Assembly: GCA_036011265.1 (NCBI GenBank)
Contig: DASCNB010000186.1
Coordinates: forward strand, 1-8,276
Origin: CAJXCL01 sp036011265
GTDB taxonomy: Bacteria; Nitrospinota; Nitrospinia; CAJXCL01
Reading direction: 5' to 3'
Length of the DNA stretch: 8,276 nucleotides
In this document: positions 1 through 6,444 of the stretch, piece after piece
Layout of the letters: each line of letters starts with the position of its first letter
Position numbering within the stretch: position 1 is the first letter of the stretch
The notes under the pieces: model-generated
The model's input: only the letters and a program-made list of their open reading frames with translations
Database searches by the model: none
What the model was told of the DNA's origin: nothing
Program-made: the position numbers and the translations under genes

Positions 1-112
1 CACGAAGCTCACAAAACAGCAGGAAGAACTTTTCAGAGAACTGGCTAAAATAAACAGAGAAAAAGTGATAGATAAGACCAAAGGTTTTTTTCAGCGAGGC
101 AAGAAAAAATAG
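1..112 (+). CDS. dnaJ: Chaperone protein DnaJ, C-terminal fragment (5' end outside window)
   Basis: An open frame entering from the left edge (codons in phase from base 2) ends at TAG 110-112 and gives 36 residues. The segment LTKQQEELFRELAK followed by KGFFQRGKKK matches the usual end of DnaJ, where a 'Lt.kQ.eLl.ela' helix is followed by a 'GFF.k.K' basic tail. DnaJ is the J-domain co-chaperone that delivers unfolded clients to DnaK and stimulates its ATPase in the cytoplasm. The J domain, zinc-finger and substrate-binding domains would lie outside the window, so the call rests on the tail alone. The next gene starts 36 nt downstream on the same strand and may be co-transcribed. A DnaJ-like CbpA protein is possible but less likely. 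Confidence 0.7.
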   Translation, partial: TKLTKQQEELFRELAKINREKVIDKTKGFFQRGKKK

Positions 113-148
113 TAAAATTTTCTCTGCATCTCCTACGGTTAATTTTTT

Positions 149-490
149 ATGACAATAGATTCCTATACTTTTGGAAGGATTGTCATCGATGGGAAGAGCT
201 ACGACAGCGACGTCATCATCTACAAAAATATTGTTTATCCTAACTGGCGGCGGATGAGCGGCCACTTATTCCAAATAGATGATATTGAAAAGCATCTCAA
301 AAAGAATCCCAAAAAATTACTAATCGGTACGAGATTTTCTAAAATGATGAAAGTTGATTCCGATGCCAAATCACACCTAAAAAAAGCGCGTATCGAACTC
401 ATCATAGAATCCACTTCAAACACCTGGAAAACTTTCAATTCCTTAAGCGACGAAGAAGATGTTATGGCTGCATTTCACATCACCTGTTAA
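149..490 (+). CDS. Mth938-like domain protein (DUF498/NDUFAF3-AAMDC fold)
   Basis: This complete 113-residue protein is the full length of a single Mth938 domain. The features seen are the opening IDSYTFGRIVIDGKSYDSD (residues 3-21), a Trp at 33 in the 'W.r..GH' block, the beta strand and glycine turn LLIGT (57-61) leading to MMKV, the strand IELIIEST (82-89), and the terminal AAFHITC, which corresponds to the family's 'AALHLTC' ending. Relatives include archaeal MTH938 and the human proteins NDUFAF3 and AAMDC. NDUFAF3 assists respiratory complex I assembly, but the bacterial single-domain proteins have no established biochemical role and none is assigned here. Most relatives have GTG/GTGxxG at the 'IGT' turn; here it is GTRF, a small departure. 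The ATG is preceded by TTTTTT rather than a clear Shine-Dalgarno sequence. It probably follows dnaJ in one transcript. Confidence 0.85.
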   Translation: MTIDSYTFGRIVIDGKSYDSDVIIYKNIVYPNWRRMSGHLFQIDDIEKHLKKNPKKLLIGTRFSKMMKVDSDAKSHLKKARIELIIESTSNTWKTFNSLSDEEDVMAAFHITC

Positions 491-517
491 AACTATTCAG
501 ATCTCTCTTTGCTTAAT

Positions 518-547
518 TTGACCTTGATTTATTCCCATAAATAATTT
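518..547 (+). promoter_or_regulatory. Candidate sigma70-type promoter upstream of ubiD
   Basis: TTGACC at 518-523 is followed after 18 nt by TAATTT at 542-547 (or after 17 nt by ATAATT at 541-546). It lies in the spacer after the Mth938-like gene and would give a leader of roughly 90 nt before the ubiD ATG at 645. This is a match by eye only. Confidence 0.4.
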
Positions 548-571
548 GTAATAGCCCGATAACTAACGATC

Positions 572-615
572 AGCTCTCAGCAGACAAACTATAGTTTTGC
601 TTCACGCTGATAGCT
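572..615. repeat. Imperfect inverted repeat in the spacer before ubiD
   Basis: The left arm begins AGCTCTCAGC (572-581) and the right arm ends GCTGATAGCT (606-615). The centre is the perfect 12-bp palindrome AAACTATAGTTT. Mismatches and a small bulge lie between arms and centre. It is followed by a further AGCTGACTGCTAAAAGCT stretch (612-629) reusing the same AGCT/CTGA words. The element would be transcribed as a leader hairpin ending about 30 nt before the ubiD start. There is no following T tract typical of an intrinsic terminator. It looks like a dispersed intergenic palindrome rather than a gene-specific site, which a genome-wide count would settle. Confidence 0.5.
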
Positions 616-644
616 GACTGCTAAAAGCTTTTCATAATTACTAT

Positions 645-2459
645 ATGCGACAAAACTACAAATCATTGCATGAATTTATTGCTCGATTGGAAGAGGAAGG
701 TGAACTTATCCGAATCAAGGAAGAGGTATCGCCGATCCTGGAAATTACCGAGATTACGGACAGGGTATCAAAATCTCCAGACGGCGGAAAAGCGCTGCTA
801 TTCGAAAACGTTAAGGACCATTCCATGCCTGTACTTATAAACGCCTTCGGAAGTAAAAAGAGAATGGCTATGGCTCTTGGCGTTAATAATATAGAACTAA
901 TCGCCTCTGAAATAAAGAAACTGATAGAAACGAAACCTCCCCAAAAATTTTCTGAAAAGATTGGTTTAATTCCAACATTATTTGACCTCATTAAAATACC
1001 GCCCAAAAAATTTAAAGGGGGAACAGCTCCCTGTCAGGAAGTTATTTTAACCGGCGACAATATCGATCTAAAGAAACTTCCTGTCATTAAGTGCTGGCCC
1101 AACGATGGCGGAAGATTCATTACCTTGCCTGTTGTTTTCACGCGTTCACCGGTAACCGGTAAACGAAACACCGGCATGTATCGTATGCATGTGTATGATA
1201 AAAATACTACAGGAATGCACTGGCATATTCATAAAGACGGAGCAGGACACTTTGAGGAATATAAAAAACTAAAGAAAAGAATGGAAGTGGCAGTCGCTAT
1301 AGGGACCGATCCTGTCGTTACTTTTTCGGCTACCGCACCAATGCCTCCCGGAGTTGATGAATTGCTGTTAGCAGGTTTTATTCGAAAAAAAGGAGTAGAA
1401 CTGGTTAAGTGCAAAACTGTTAATTTAGAAGTTCCGGCTTATGCGGAAATTATTCTCGAAGGGTATGTTGACCCGGAAGAAAGCAGAATAGAAGGACCTT
1501 TTGGAGACCACACGGGCTATTATTCCCTTGCCGCACCCTACCCTATTTTTCATGTTACGGCAGTTACTCACAGGCATAGTCCGGTTTACAGCACAACCAT
1601 TGTTGGGAAACCTCCTATGGAAGATTGCTATATTGGAAAAGCTACGGAAAGAATTTTCCTTCCAATGCTAAAAACTATCAACCCGGATATCAGCGACATT
1701 TCTTTACCCTGGGAAGGAGTTTTCCATAACTGCGTCATTGTCGCTATTAACAAGCGTTATCCATATCAGGCAAGGCATACTATGAACAACCTTTGGGGCA
1801 CCGGTCAGATGAGTTTTTCTAAAATGATTCTCGCGGTGGATGATGGTATGAATATCCATAATTATTCCGAAGTAACAGAATATCTCCTTAACCATATTGA
1901 TTTATCCAAAGATTTATTTTTTTCGGAGGGAATTCTGGACGTCCTTGATCACTCAGCAGCTAAAGCTTTATTCGGTTCCAAACTTGGTATCGATGCAACC
2001 GGGACCGAAAGATTAAAGTGTAAGATCCCTGATATTCCATCTGACAAAGAAATTTTAAAATTTGCAAAAGAGCTTTCATCAGACGTAAGGGACATTTCTG
2101 TCCCTGTCAAAAACGTAAAATCCCCCATCCTTTTTATTTCTCTAAAAAAAGCAATCCCTCATACAGGAAAAAAAATCGCACAATCAATTTTTAACGACCC
2201 CCGATCAGCAGAATTTAAAATCGTATTGGCATTTGACGAAGACGTTGATGTAAAAAATATTTCATATGCTGTCTGGAAGTTTTTTAATAATGTGGACCCG
2301 AAACGAGATTTTCATTTTATCGAAGGAAAGCTCGGTATCGACGCCACACGCAAATGGAAAGAAGAAGGCTATCATAGAGAATGGCCAAATGAAATTAAAA
2401 TGACAGTTGAGGTTAAGAGAAAGATCGATGAAATGTGGGAGAAGTTAGGAATGTCATAA
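645..2459 (+). CDS. ubiD: UbiD-family prenylated-FMN-dependent decarboxylase
   Basis: This 604-residue cytoplasmic protein belongs to the UbiD family, which reversibly decarboxylates aromatic or alpha,beta-unsaturated acids using prenylated FMN made by UbiX. Visible signatures are the N-terminal helix and strand block with 'LLFENVKDHSMPVLINAFGS' (51-70), the cofactor/metal region NTGMYRMHVYDKNTTGMHWH (175-194), and RIEGPFGDHTGYYS (281-294). By family knowledge, the Arg-Glu-Asp/Glu catalytic set would be R180, E283 and D288. N175 and a His in the MHWHIH stretch are likely metal/cofactor ligands. At 604 aa it is about 100 residues longer than E. coli UbiD (497), as in the long UbiD proteins of many anaerobes and environmental bacteria. 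Its substrate may be a ubiquinone or menaquinone precursor or another aromatic acid and cannot be told; no ubiX or quinone genes are in view. The ATG has no obvious Shine-Dalgarno sequence. Its final 22 sense codons recur in diverged form at 5465-5530 beyond the restriction-modification genes. Confidence 0.92.
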   Translation: MRQNYKSLHEFIARLEEEGELIRIKEEVSPILEITEITDRVSKSPDGGKALLFENVKDHSMPVLINAFGSKKRMAMALGVNNIELIASEIKKLIETKPPQKFSEKIGLIPTLFDLIKIPPKKFKGGTAPCQEVILTGDNIDLKKLPVIKCWPNDGGRFITLPVVFTRSPVTGKRNTGMYRMHVYDKNTTGMHWHIHKDGAGHFEEYKKLKKRMEVAVAIGTDPVVTFSATAPMPPGVDELLLAGFIRKKGVELVKCKTVNLEVPAYAEIILEGYVDPEESRIEGPFGDHTGYYSLAAPYPIFHVTAVTHRHSPVYSTTIVGKPPMEDCYIGKATERIFLPMLKTINPDISDISLPWEGVFHNCVIVAINKRYPYQARHTMNNLWGTGQMSFSKMILAVDDGMNIHNYSEVTEYLLNHIDLSKDLFFSEGILDVLDHSAAKALFGSKLGIDATGTERLKCKIPDIPSDKEILKFAKELSSDVRDISVPVKNVKSPILFISLKKAIPHTGKKIAQSIFNDPRSAEFKIVLAFDEDVDVKNISYAVWKFFNNVDPKRDFHFIEGKLGIDATRKWKEEGYHREWPNEIKMTVEVKRKIDEMWEKLGMS

Positions 2460-2490
2460 TGCAGCATTTCAAAAATCAAAAAAGTAAAAA

Positions 2491-2519
2491 TTGACTTAAA
2501 AATAATCTATGCTTAAAAT
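2491..2519 (+). promoter_or_regulatory. Strong sigma70-like promoter for the restriction-modification genes
   Basis: TTGACT (2491-2496), a 17-nt spacer and TAAAAT (2514-2519) form a near-consensus promoter 32 nt after the ubiD stop. Transcription would start near 2526 and leave a leader of about 90 nt before the GTG at 2618. The leader contains a small stem (ATGCT 2562-2566 with AGCAT 2574-2578). No separate controller (C) protein gene or repeated C-box was seen. Confidence 0.55.
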
Positions 2520-2617
2520 GAGAAAAAATTGAATGATGCCTTATTTTAAATTAACTTTACAATGCTCATGGCAAGCATGAAGATCAGATTTCTATAATTT
2601 CCTAATAAAAACATACC

Positions 2618-3631
2618 GTGAAAAATCCAAAAACTGTCAAAGAACTTAAAAGTAAAGCCGTAGTTTTTTGGCCGAATGAACTCTGCGAAAAAGAGAAAAG
2701 GGCAAGTATAATACCTATGCTCCTCAAAACTCAGGAGAAGTTTATTAGCATTCTCCATTTGGCAGATTCAAAACCAACATCATGGAAAGGAATTGTTAAA
2801 AATTTGCCCAATATGCCTGCTAACCTTTTCCTTAAGCATCTATGTGTCTTATCTGATATTGGTGGTGAAAGGCTAAAACGCTTTAGAACAACCTTACCGA
2901 AAGTTTTAAGAAACGGTCTAATGGAATTTAATTGGAAAAATTCAACCTATCGTCACAAGTTAAAAAGTTTGCTTAATAAAACCTCATGGTCTAATAAAGC
3001 ATTAGGTACTGATGGCATTGGTCTTCAGACTGCCTGTGATTTTGACGTTTCTATTGAAGATGTCTGTATGCTTTTATTGTTTGGAGGTTCGGCAATAAAT
3101 GCTGGTTTGCCAAATGAAATCGAAGAAAAATGCATTTTAGGAGGCATGCTTGGTGACAAAAGAAAAATAGAAAAATTTGTTAAAGAACGGTATATATGGG
3201 TGAGCAGGATCACAGGTGGTGCTACTGCAAATGCTATGGGATACCTCGCGCAAAACTATGTGCTGGATAAATTAGAGAAGCTTCTTCCATTGTGGGATTT
3301 CTCGAAAAAAAGCATTCCTAAAATTAGTCAGAATGCAGGAAAGACAGATACAAAATTTGATATCGTTGCCAAATCACCTACAAATAAATATTGGGCTATA
3401 GAGGTCAGCTTTCAGGTCACAACAAACAGCACAATAGAAAGAAAAGCTGGCCAAGCTAAAGAAAGACAGCGTTTATTACATAGATACGGCCACAAAATTG
3501 CCTATATTATTGATGGCGCTGGCAATTTTGAAAGACAAGCAGCTTTGCAAACAATTTTATCGTTTAGTGACTGTAGTGGCACATATAGCGATAAAGAAAT
3601 AGAACGACTAGCTAAAACAATAATGAAATAG
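2618..3631 (+). CDS. Probable Type II restriction endonuclease, PD-(D/E)XK-like
   Basis: This 337-residue protein is placed as the nuclease of a restriction-modification pair because it lies 8 nt upstream of a DNA methyltransferase gene in the same orientation and carries a nuclease-like core. The candidate active site is KFDIV (D248) followed by the strand WAIEVSFQ (E262, S264, Q266), then TTNSTIERKAGQAKERQ, a helix starting near 271. This is a D-x13-E-x-S arrangement rather than the textbook D...ExK. The upstream stretch TGGATANAMGYLAQNYVLDKL (199-219) and the N-terminal FLKHLCVLSDIGGERLKRF (71-89) look like structured blocks of a Type II enzyme, the latter perhaps helical and DNA-contacting. 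No signal peptide or membrane segment is seen. The GTG at 2618 is the only start codon between the in-frame TAA at 2606 and Met34. The recognition sequence cannot be deduced. Nuclease identity is partly by context. Confidence 0.72.
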   Translation: MKNPKTVKELKSKAVVFWPNELCEKEKRASIIPMLLKTQEKFISILHLADSKPTSWKGIVKNLPNMPANLFLKHLCVLSDIGGERLKRFRTTLPKVLRNGLMEFNWKNSTYRHKLKSLLNKTSWSNKALGTDGIGLQTACDFDVSIEDVCMLLLFGGSAINAGLPNEIEEKCILGGMLGDKRKIEKFVKERYIWVSRITGGATANAMGYLAQNYVLDKLEKLLPLWDFSKKSIPKISQNAGKTDTKFDIVAKSPTNKYWAIEVSFQVTTNSTIERKAGQAKERQRLLHRYGHKIAYIIDGAGNFERQAALQTILSFSDCSGTYSDKEIERLAKTIMK

Positions 3632-3639
3632 TTAAATCT

Positions 3640-5421
3640 ATGGTACATAGAAGTGAAAATTCTGCTCCTTTAAAAATTCATCGTAATATAATTCATGATT
3701 GGGTCCGTTTACAGCACCAACTCACTAACTCATCTGATGTCTTTTTTATACATCTCCCAACAGAGCAAACTTATATTATCACTCATTTTAAAGAAAACAT
3801 TGAAAAGCTTAATGCTTTTTTGAATAAACTTCATAAAAGGTCAGTATTATGTATTTTGGCTTCTTCTGAAACCGCTCTAACCATAATTCCCATAATTCAA
3901 AAGTATTTATATTTTAAGTTGTGGATAAGTGTAAAAAGGGAAAAAACAATATCCATAAGAAATGAATTGCCAAATAACCACGCAAGTTTGCTCATATTTA
4001 CAAAGTTCAAGGATTCCTTAAAACACTGCAAGACACAAATTTCTTATACTTATTGCCCTGCCTGTAAAAAGACTACAAAAGACTATGGAGGAAAAAAACA
4101 TCTTTACTCACCTTACGGTACATTGATATCCGATGTTTGGCGAGATATCGTTTATAAATCACAGGGAACTCCTGAAAGCATATTATCAAGGTTAAGTGAT
4201 GTTTTTGGAATAACTCCCTATCGAAATCTTTTTTATTTTGATTTCAGGAATTTGGCAAGTTTAATGCCACATAAAAAAATGCATAAAGTTACCATTAAAG
4301 ATAAAAAGATCAATTTATGCGGTGAAAGCCAACTTATAAACGCAGACTGCTTAGACGCTTTAAGAACAATACCTAAAAACTCTATCGATTTTGCCTTTGC
4401 TGACCCTCCCTATAACATAAAAAAGAAATATGAAAATTGGAATGACGGTTTAGATATTAAAAAATATTTTGAGTGGTGTGATAGATGGCTTAATGAAATG
4501 ACAAGGATTCTTAAGCCTGGAAGAACAGTTGCTATAATAAATATTCCTCTGTGGGTAGTTAGACACTATGCATTTATGCAAAACATTTTGAACTTTCAAA
4601 CATGGATTACTTGGGAAGGGTTAGGTTTGCCTGTTAGAAAAATCATGCCTGCTCATTACGGTATCATTTGCATGGCAAAAGGGAACTCCCGTGGTACAGT
4701 CGGGTTTACAGACGAAATAAACTCATTCACAAAACATTATCAATTAAACTCGTTGAAGGAGTGGTATTGTAAACGCCAATCCTGTGTTAGGCAAAGAAAC
4801 AAAATCTCAGATAGAGAATCTCTAACAGATTTGTGGTGGGACATCCACCGCATAAAACATAATTCTCGCCGAGTTGACCACCCCTGTCAATTGCCACCTA
4901 GCTTGATGCGTAGATTGATTTCACTATATACACATAAAGGTGAAACTGTACTTGATCCTTTTAATGGAGCAGGAACAACAACTTTAGTCGCTCATGAATT
5001 AGAAAGAAAATATATAGGAATTGAATTATCAAAGCAATACCATCAACTAGCATTAGAAAGACACCGAGATTTAGATATCGGCATCGATCCCTTTGCAAAA
5101 GGAAAAACCGATCCCACTGCAAAAAATAGTAGGGTTAAAAGGATTAAAAAACAAAATTATATTATCCCTAAAAAAACGCTTCAATTGGAAGTTAAACAAA
5201 TCGCTGAAAAAATTGGCAGTAAACCATCACGAGAAGACATCAAAAAATATAGTAGCTATCCAATTGAATATTTTGATGAATATTTTATTGATTGGGGAGA
5301 AGTTTGTTCTGCGGTTGGCGACAAAGGCATGAATGAAAATCTTTACGAGGAAACCTCAAATTCACATCACGTGCAACTTAAATTATTAGAAAAAAGTAAA
5401 AAATACGTAAGAAGCGCTTGA
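3640..5421 (+). CDS. Beta-class DNA methyltransferase (N6-adenine or N4-cytosine) with degenerate N-terminal copy
   Basis: This 593-residue protein is the modification partner of the preceding nuclease gene and would protect host DNA by S-adenosylmethionine-dependent methylation. Motif IV is ADPPYNI (254-260) and motif I, VLDPFNGAGTTT (437-448), follows it. That IV-then-I order defines beta-class enzymes, with the variable target-recognition region between. HPCQLPP (414-420) precedes motif I as usual. DPPY suggests amino (N6-A or N4-C) rather than C5 methylation. Residues 1-210 contain a CPAC pair (139-142) and a series of blocks that parallel the catalytic domain but lack DPPY and FxGxG. After the catalytic domain, 515-563 (IAEKIGSKPSREDIKKYS and FIDWGEVCSAVG) resembles the ~50-residue homing-endonuclease-associated repeat. 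At 593 aa it is much longer than a minimal beta enzyme (~300). It starts 8 nt after the nuclease stop, so the genes are probably co-transcribed and translationally coupled. Confidence 0.9.
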   Translation: MVHRSENSAPLKIHRNIIHDWVRLQHQLTNSSDVFFIHLPTEQTYIITHFKENIEKLNAFLNKLHKRSVLCILASSETALTIIPIIQKYLYFKLWISVKREKTISIRNELPNNHASLLIFTKFKDSLKHCKTQISYTYCPACKKTTKDYGGKKHLYSPYGTLISDVWRDIVYKSQGTPESILSRLSDVFGITPYRNLFYFDFRNLASLMPHKKMHKVTIKDKKINLCGESQLINADCLDALRTIPKNSIDFAFADPPYNIKKKYENWNDGLDIKKYFEWCDRWLNEMTRILKPGRTVAIINIPLWVVRHYAFMQNILNFQTWITWEGLGLPVRKIMPAHYGIICMAKGNSRGTVGFTDEINSFTKHYQLNSLKEWYCKRQSCVRQRNKISDRESLTDLWWDIHRIKHNSRRVDHPCQLPPSLMRRLISLYTHKGETVLDPFNGAGTTTLVAHELERKYIGIELSKQYHQLALERHRDLDIGIDPFAKGKTDPTAKNSRVKRIKKQNYIIPKKTLQLEVKQIAEKIGSKPSREDIKKYSSYPIEYFDEYFIDWGEVCSAVGDKGMNENLYEETSNSHHVQLKLLEKSKKYVRSA

Positions 5422-5446
5422 ATAGTTAATACCTTTAACTTCCCCT

Positions 5447-5539
5447 ATGATGAAAAAATGTTTTTGGCCGGACGAAATCGAAATGACAGATGATGTTAAG
5501 AAAAAGATCGATGAAATATGGAACAAGTTGCAAATTTAG
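5447..5539 (+). pseudogene. Remnant of a ubiD 3' end (duplicate of the ubiD C-terminus)
   Basis: From TGG at 5465 to TAG at 5537-5539 the frame reads WPDEIEMTDDVKKKIDEIW then NKLQI. The end of the intact UbiD reads WPNEIKMTVEVKRKIDEMW then EKLGMS. By hand count 54 of 66 nt and 15 of 22 residues match, and both end in a stop at nearly the same place. The homology may reach back to about 5446 (CTATGATGAAAA against CTATCATAGAGAA) with an 8-nt insertion that shifts frame. An in-frame ATG at 5447 makes a 30-residue ORF possible, but no promoter or ribosome-binding site is seen, so it is best read as a gene fragment. It lies 25 nt after the methyltransferase stop and 29 nt before the next gene, marking the right border of the restriction-modification insertion. 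Confidence 0.8.
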
Positions 5540-5568
5540 ATTCCAGGTCAAATTTGTAATCTACCCTC

Positions 5569-6417
5569 ATGCAATCTATGAAGATTTATCCCATCGTGCT
5601 TCTGTTACTTATTATGAACACATTCAGCGTTAGCGCTTCTCAAGCAATCCTTTGCGCTGACCCTAAAATGGTCTTTATTCCTGCCGGAAAGTTTATTATG
5701 GGGAGTGATGAAAAAGAAAAGGAGTTTGCCTATAATCTGGACGGAGGCACAACCCGTAAATACGGCTGGTATGACATTGAAGTAAAGAAGACGTTTTACC
5801 TTAAAGAGTACTGCATTGATCAAACTCTTGTTACAAATGATGAGTATCTGAAGTTTATAGAAGAAACATCTCACCGCTTTCCATTTATCTCACCAGCCAA
5901 CTACCAGAAGCAAGGCTTCCTTGTTCACCCGTACAAAGCGGTGCGTCCCTTTCTATGGAGCGAGAAAGGATACCCTAATGGGCTTGGCAAACACCCAGTT
6001 GTTTTAGTAAGTATTGATGATGCCTCAAAGTACTGCAAATGGAAGGGAAGTAAATTTAAAAAATATTTTCGTTTACCCACTGAAGAGGAATGGGAAAAAG
6101 CAGCCCGCGGAACTAAGGGGAGATACTTTCCATGGGGAAACCAGTGGGATCCTGCTAAACTTAACAGTTGGAAAGGCGGACCATATTTTACAACAGAAAT
6201 CAATCAATACCCGGCCGGAATGAGCCCTTACGGTTTGCTTGACGCCGCAGGGAATGTGTTTGAGTGGACATCCAGCACCTTTCCAAATGGAAAGCATATC
6301 GTAAAAAGTTGTTCATGGGACGATTCTCCTGGCATTTGCAGACCTGCCGCCCGTCATGGTCGTCCTTCCCAATCACGCCATATCCTTATAGGTTTTCGAT
6401 GCGCTGGGAAAATGTAA
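5569..6417 (+). CDS. Exported SUMF1/formylglycine-generating-enzyme-fold protein
   Basis: This protein of 282 residues (or 279 from Met4 at 5578) has an N-terminal signal sequence: basic start MKIYP, hydrophobic core IVLLLLIMNTFSV, and a likely cleavage site after SASQA near residue 26. The mature part is one FGE-sulfatase domain: MVFIPAGKFIMGSD (34-47), the block YCIDQTLVTNDEYLKF (81-96), HPVVLVSIDDASKYCKW (142-158), RLPTEEEWEKAARG (168-181), FPWGN (187-191), YGLLDAAGNVFEW (221-233) and IGFRCAG (274-280). True FGE oxidises a sulfatase cysteine using two active-site cysteines. Here the region after SCSW (247-250) has only one further cysteine, in GICRPAAR (255-262), so formylglycine synthesis is doubtful. 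Many such proteins have other or unknown roles. The Cys29 context (AILC) is not a convincing lipobox. Met4 gives the more typical signal peptide. No sulfatase or kinase gene is near. Confidence 0.85.
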   Translation: MQSMKIYPIVLLLLIMNTFSVSASQAILCADPKMVFIPAGKFIMGSDEKEKEFAYNLDGGTTRKYGWYDIEVKKTFYLKEYCIDQTLVTNDEYLKFIEETSHRFPFISPANYQKQGFLVHPYKAVRPFLWSEKGYPNGLGKHPVVLVSIDDASKYCKWKGSKFKKYFRLPTEEEWEKAARGTKGRYFPWGNQWDPAKLNSWKGGPYFTTEINQYPAGMSPYGLLDAAGNVFEWTSSTFPNGKHIVKSCSWDDSPGICRPAARHGRPSQSRHILIGFRCAGKM

Positions 6418-6421
6418 CAGC

Positions 6422-6440
6422 GCTAAAATTGGATTTTAGC
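6422..6440 (+). terminator. Hairpin after the SUMF1-like gene, possible weak terminator
   Basis: GCTAAAAT (6422-6429), the 3-nt loop TGG and ATTTTAGC (6433-6440) form a perfect 8-bp stem starting 5 nt after the stop codon. No T tract follows (CAATAAAG), so intrinsic termination would be weak. It could instead protect the 3' end of the mRNA. Confidence 0.4.
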
Positions 6441-6444
6441 CAAT

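Noticed and set aside
2562..2597. 11-codon ORF (MLMASMKIRFL) as a real leader peptide
   Set aside because: No ribosome-binding site is visible, and there is no run of a single regulatory amino acid or conserved context, so it is noted only within the leader finding.
5093..5332. 79-codon + strand frame within the methyltransferase gene
   Set aside because: It is lysine-rich because of the A-rich codons of the real frame, and the methyltransferase frame continues through it with a recognisable domain.
2460..5446. Transposon or integrase-driven element carrying the restriction-modification genes
   Set aside because: No transposase, integrase, tRNA gene, terminal inverted repeats or short target duplication was found. 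The only border signal is the duplicated ubiD end.
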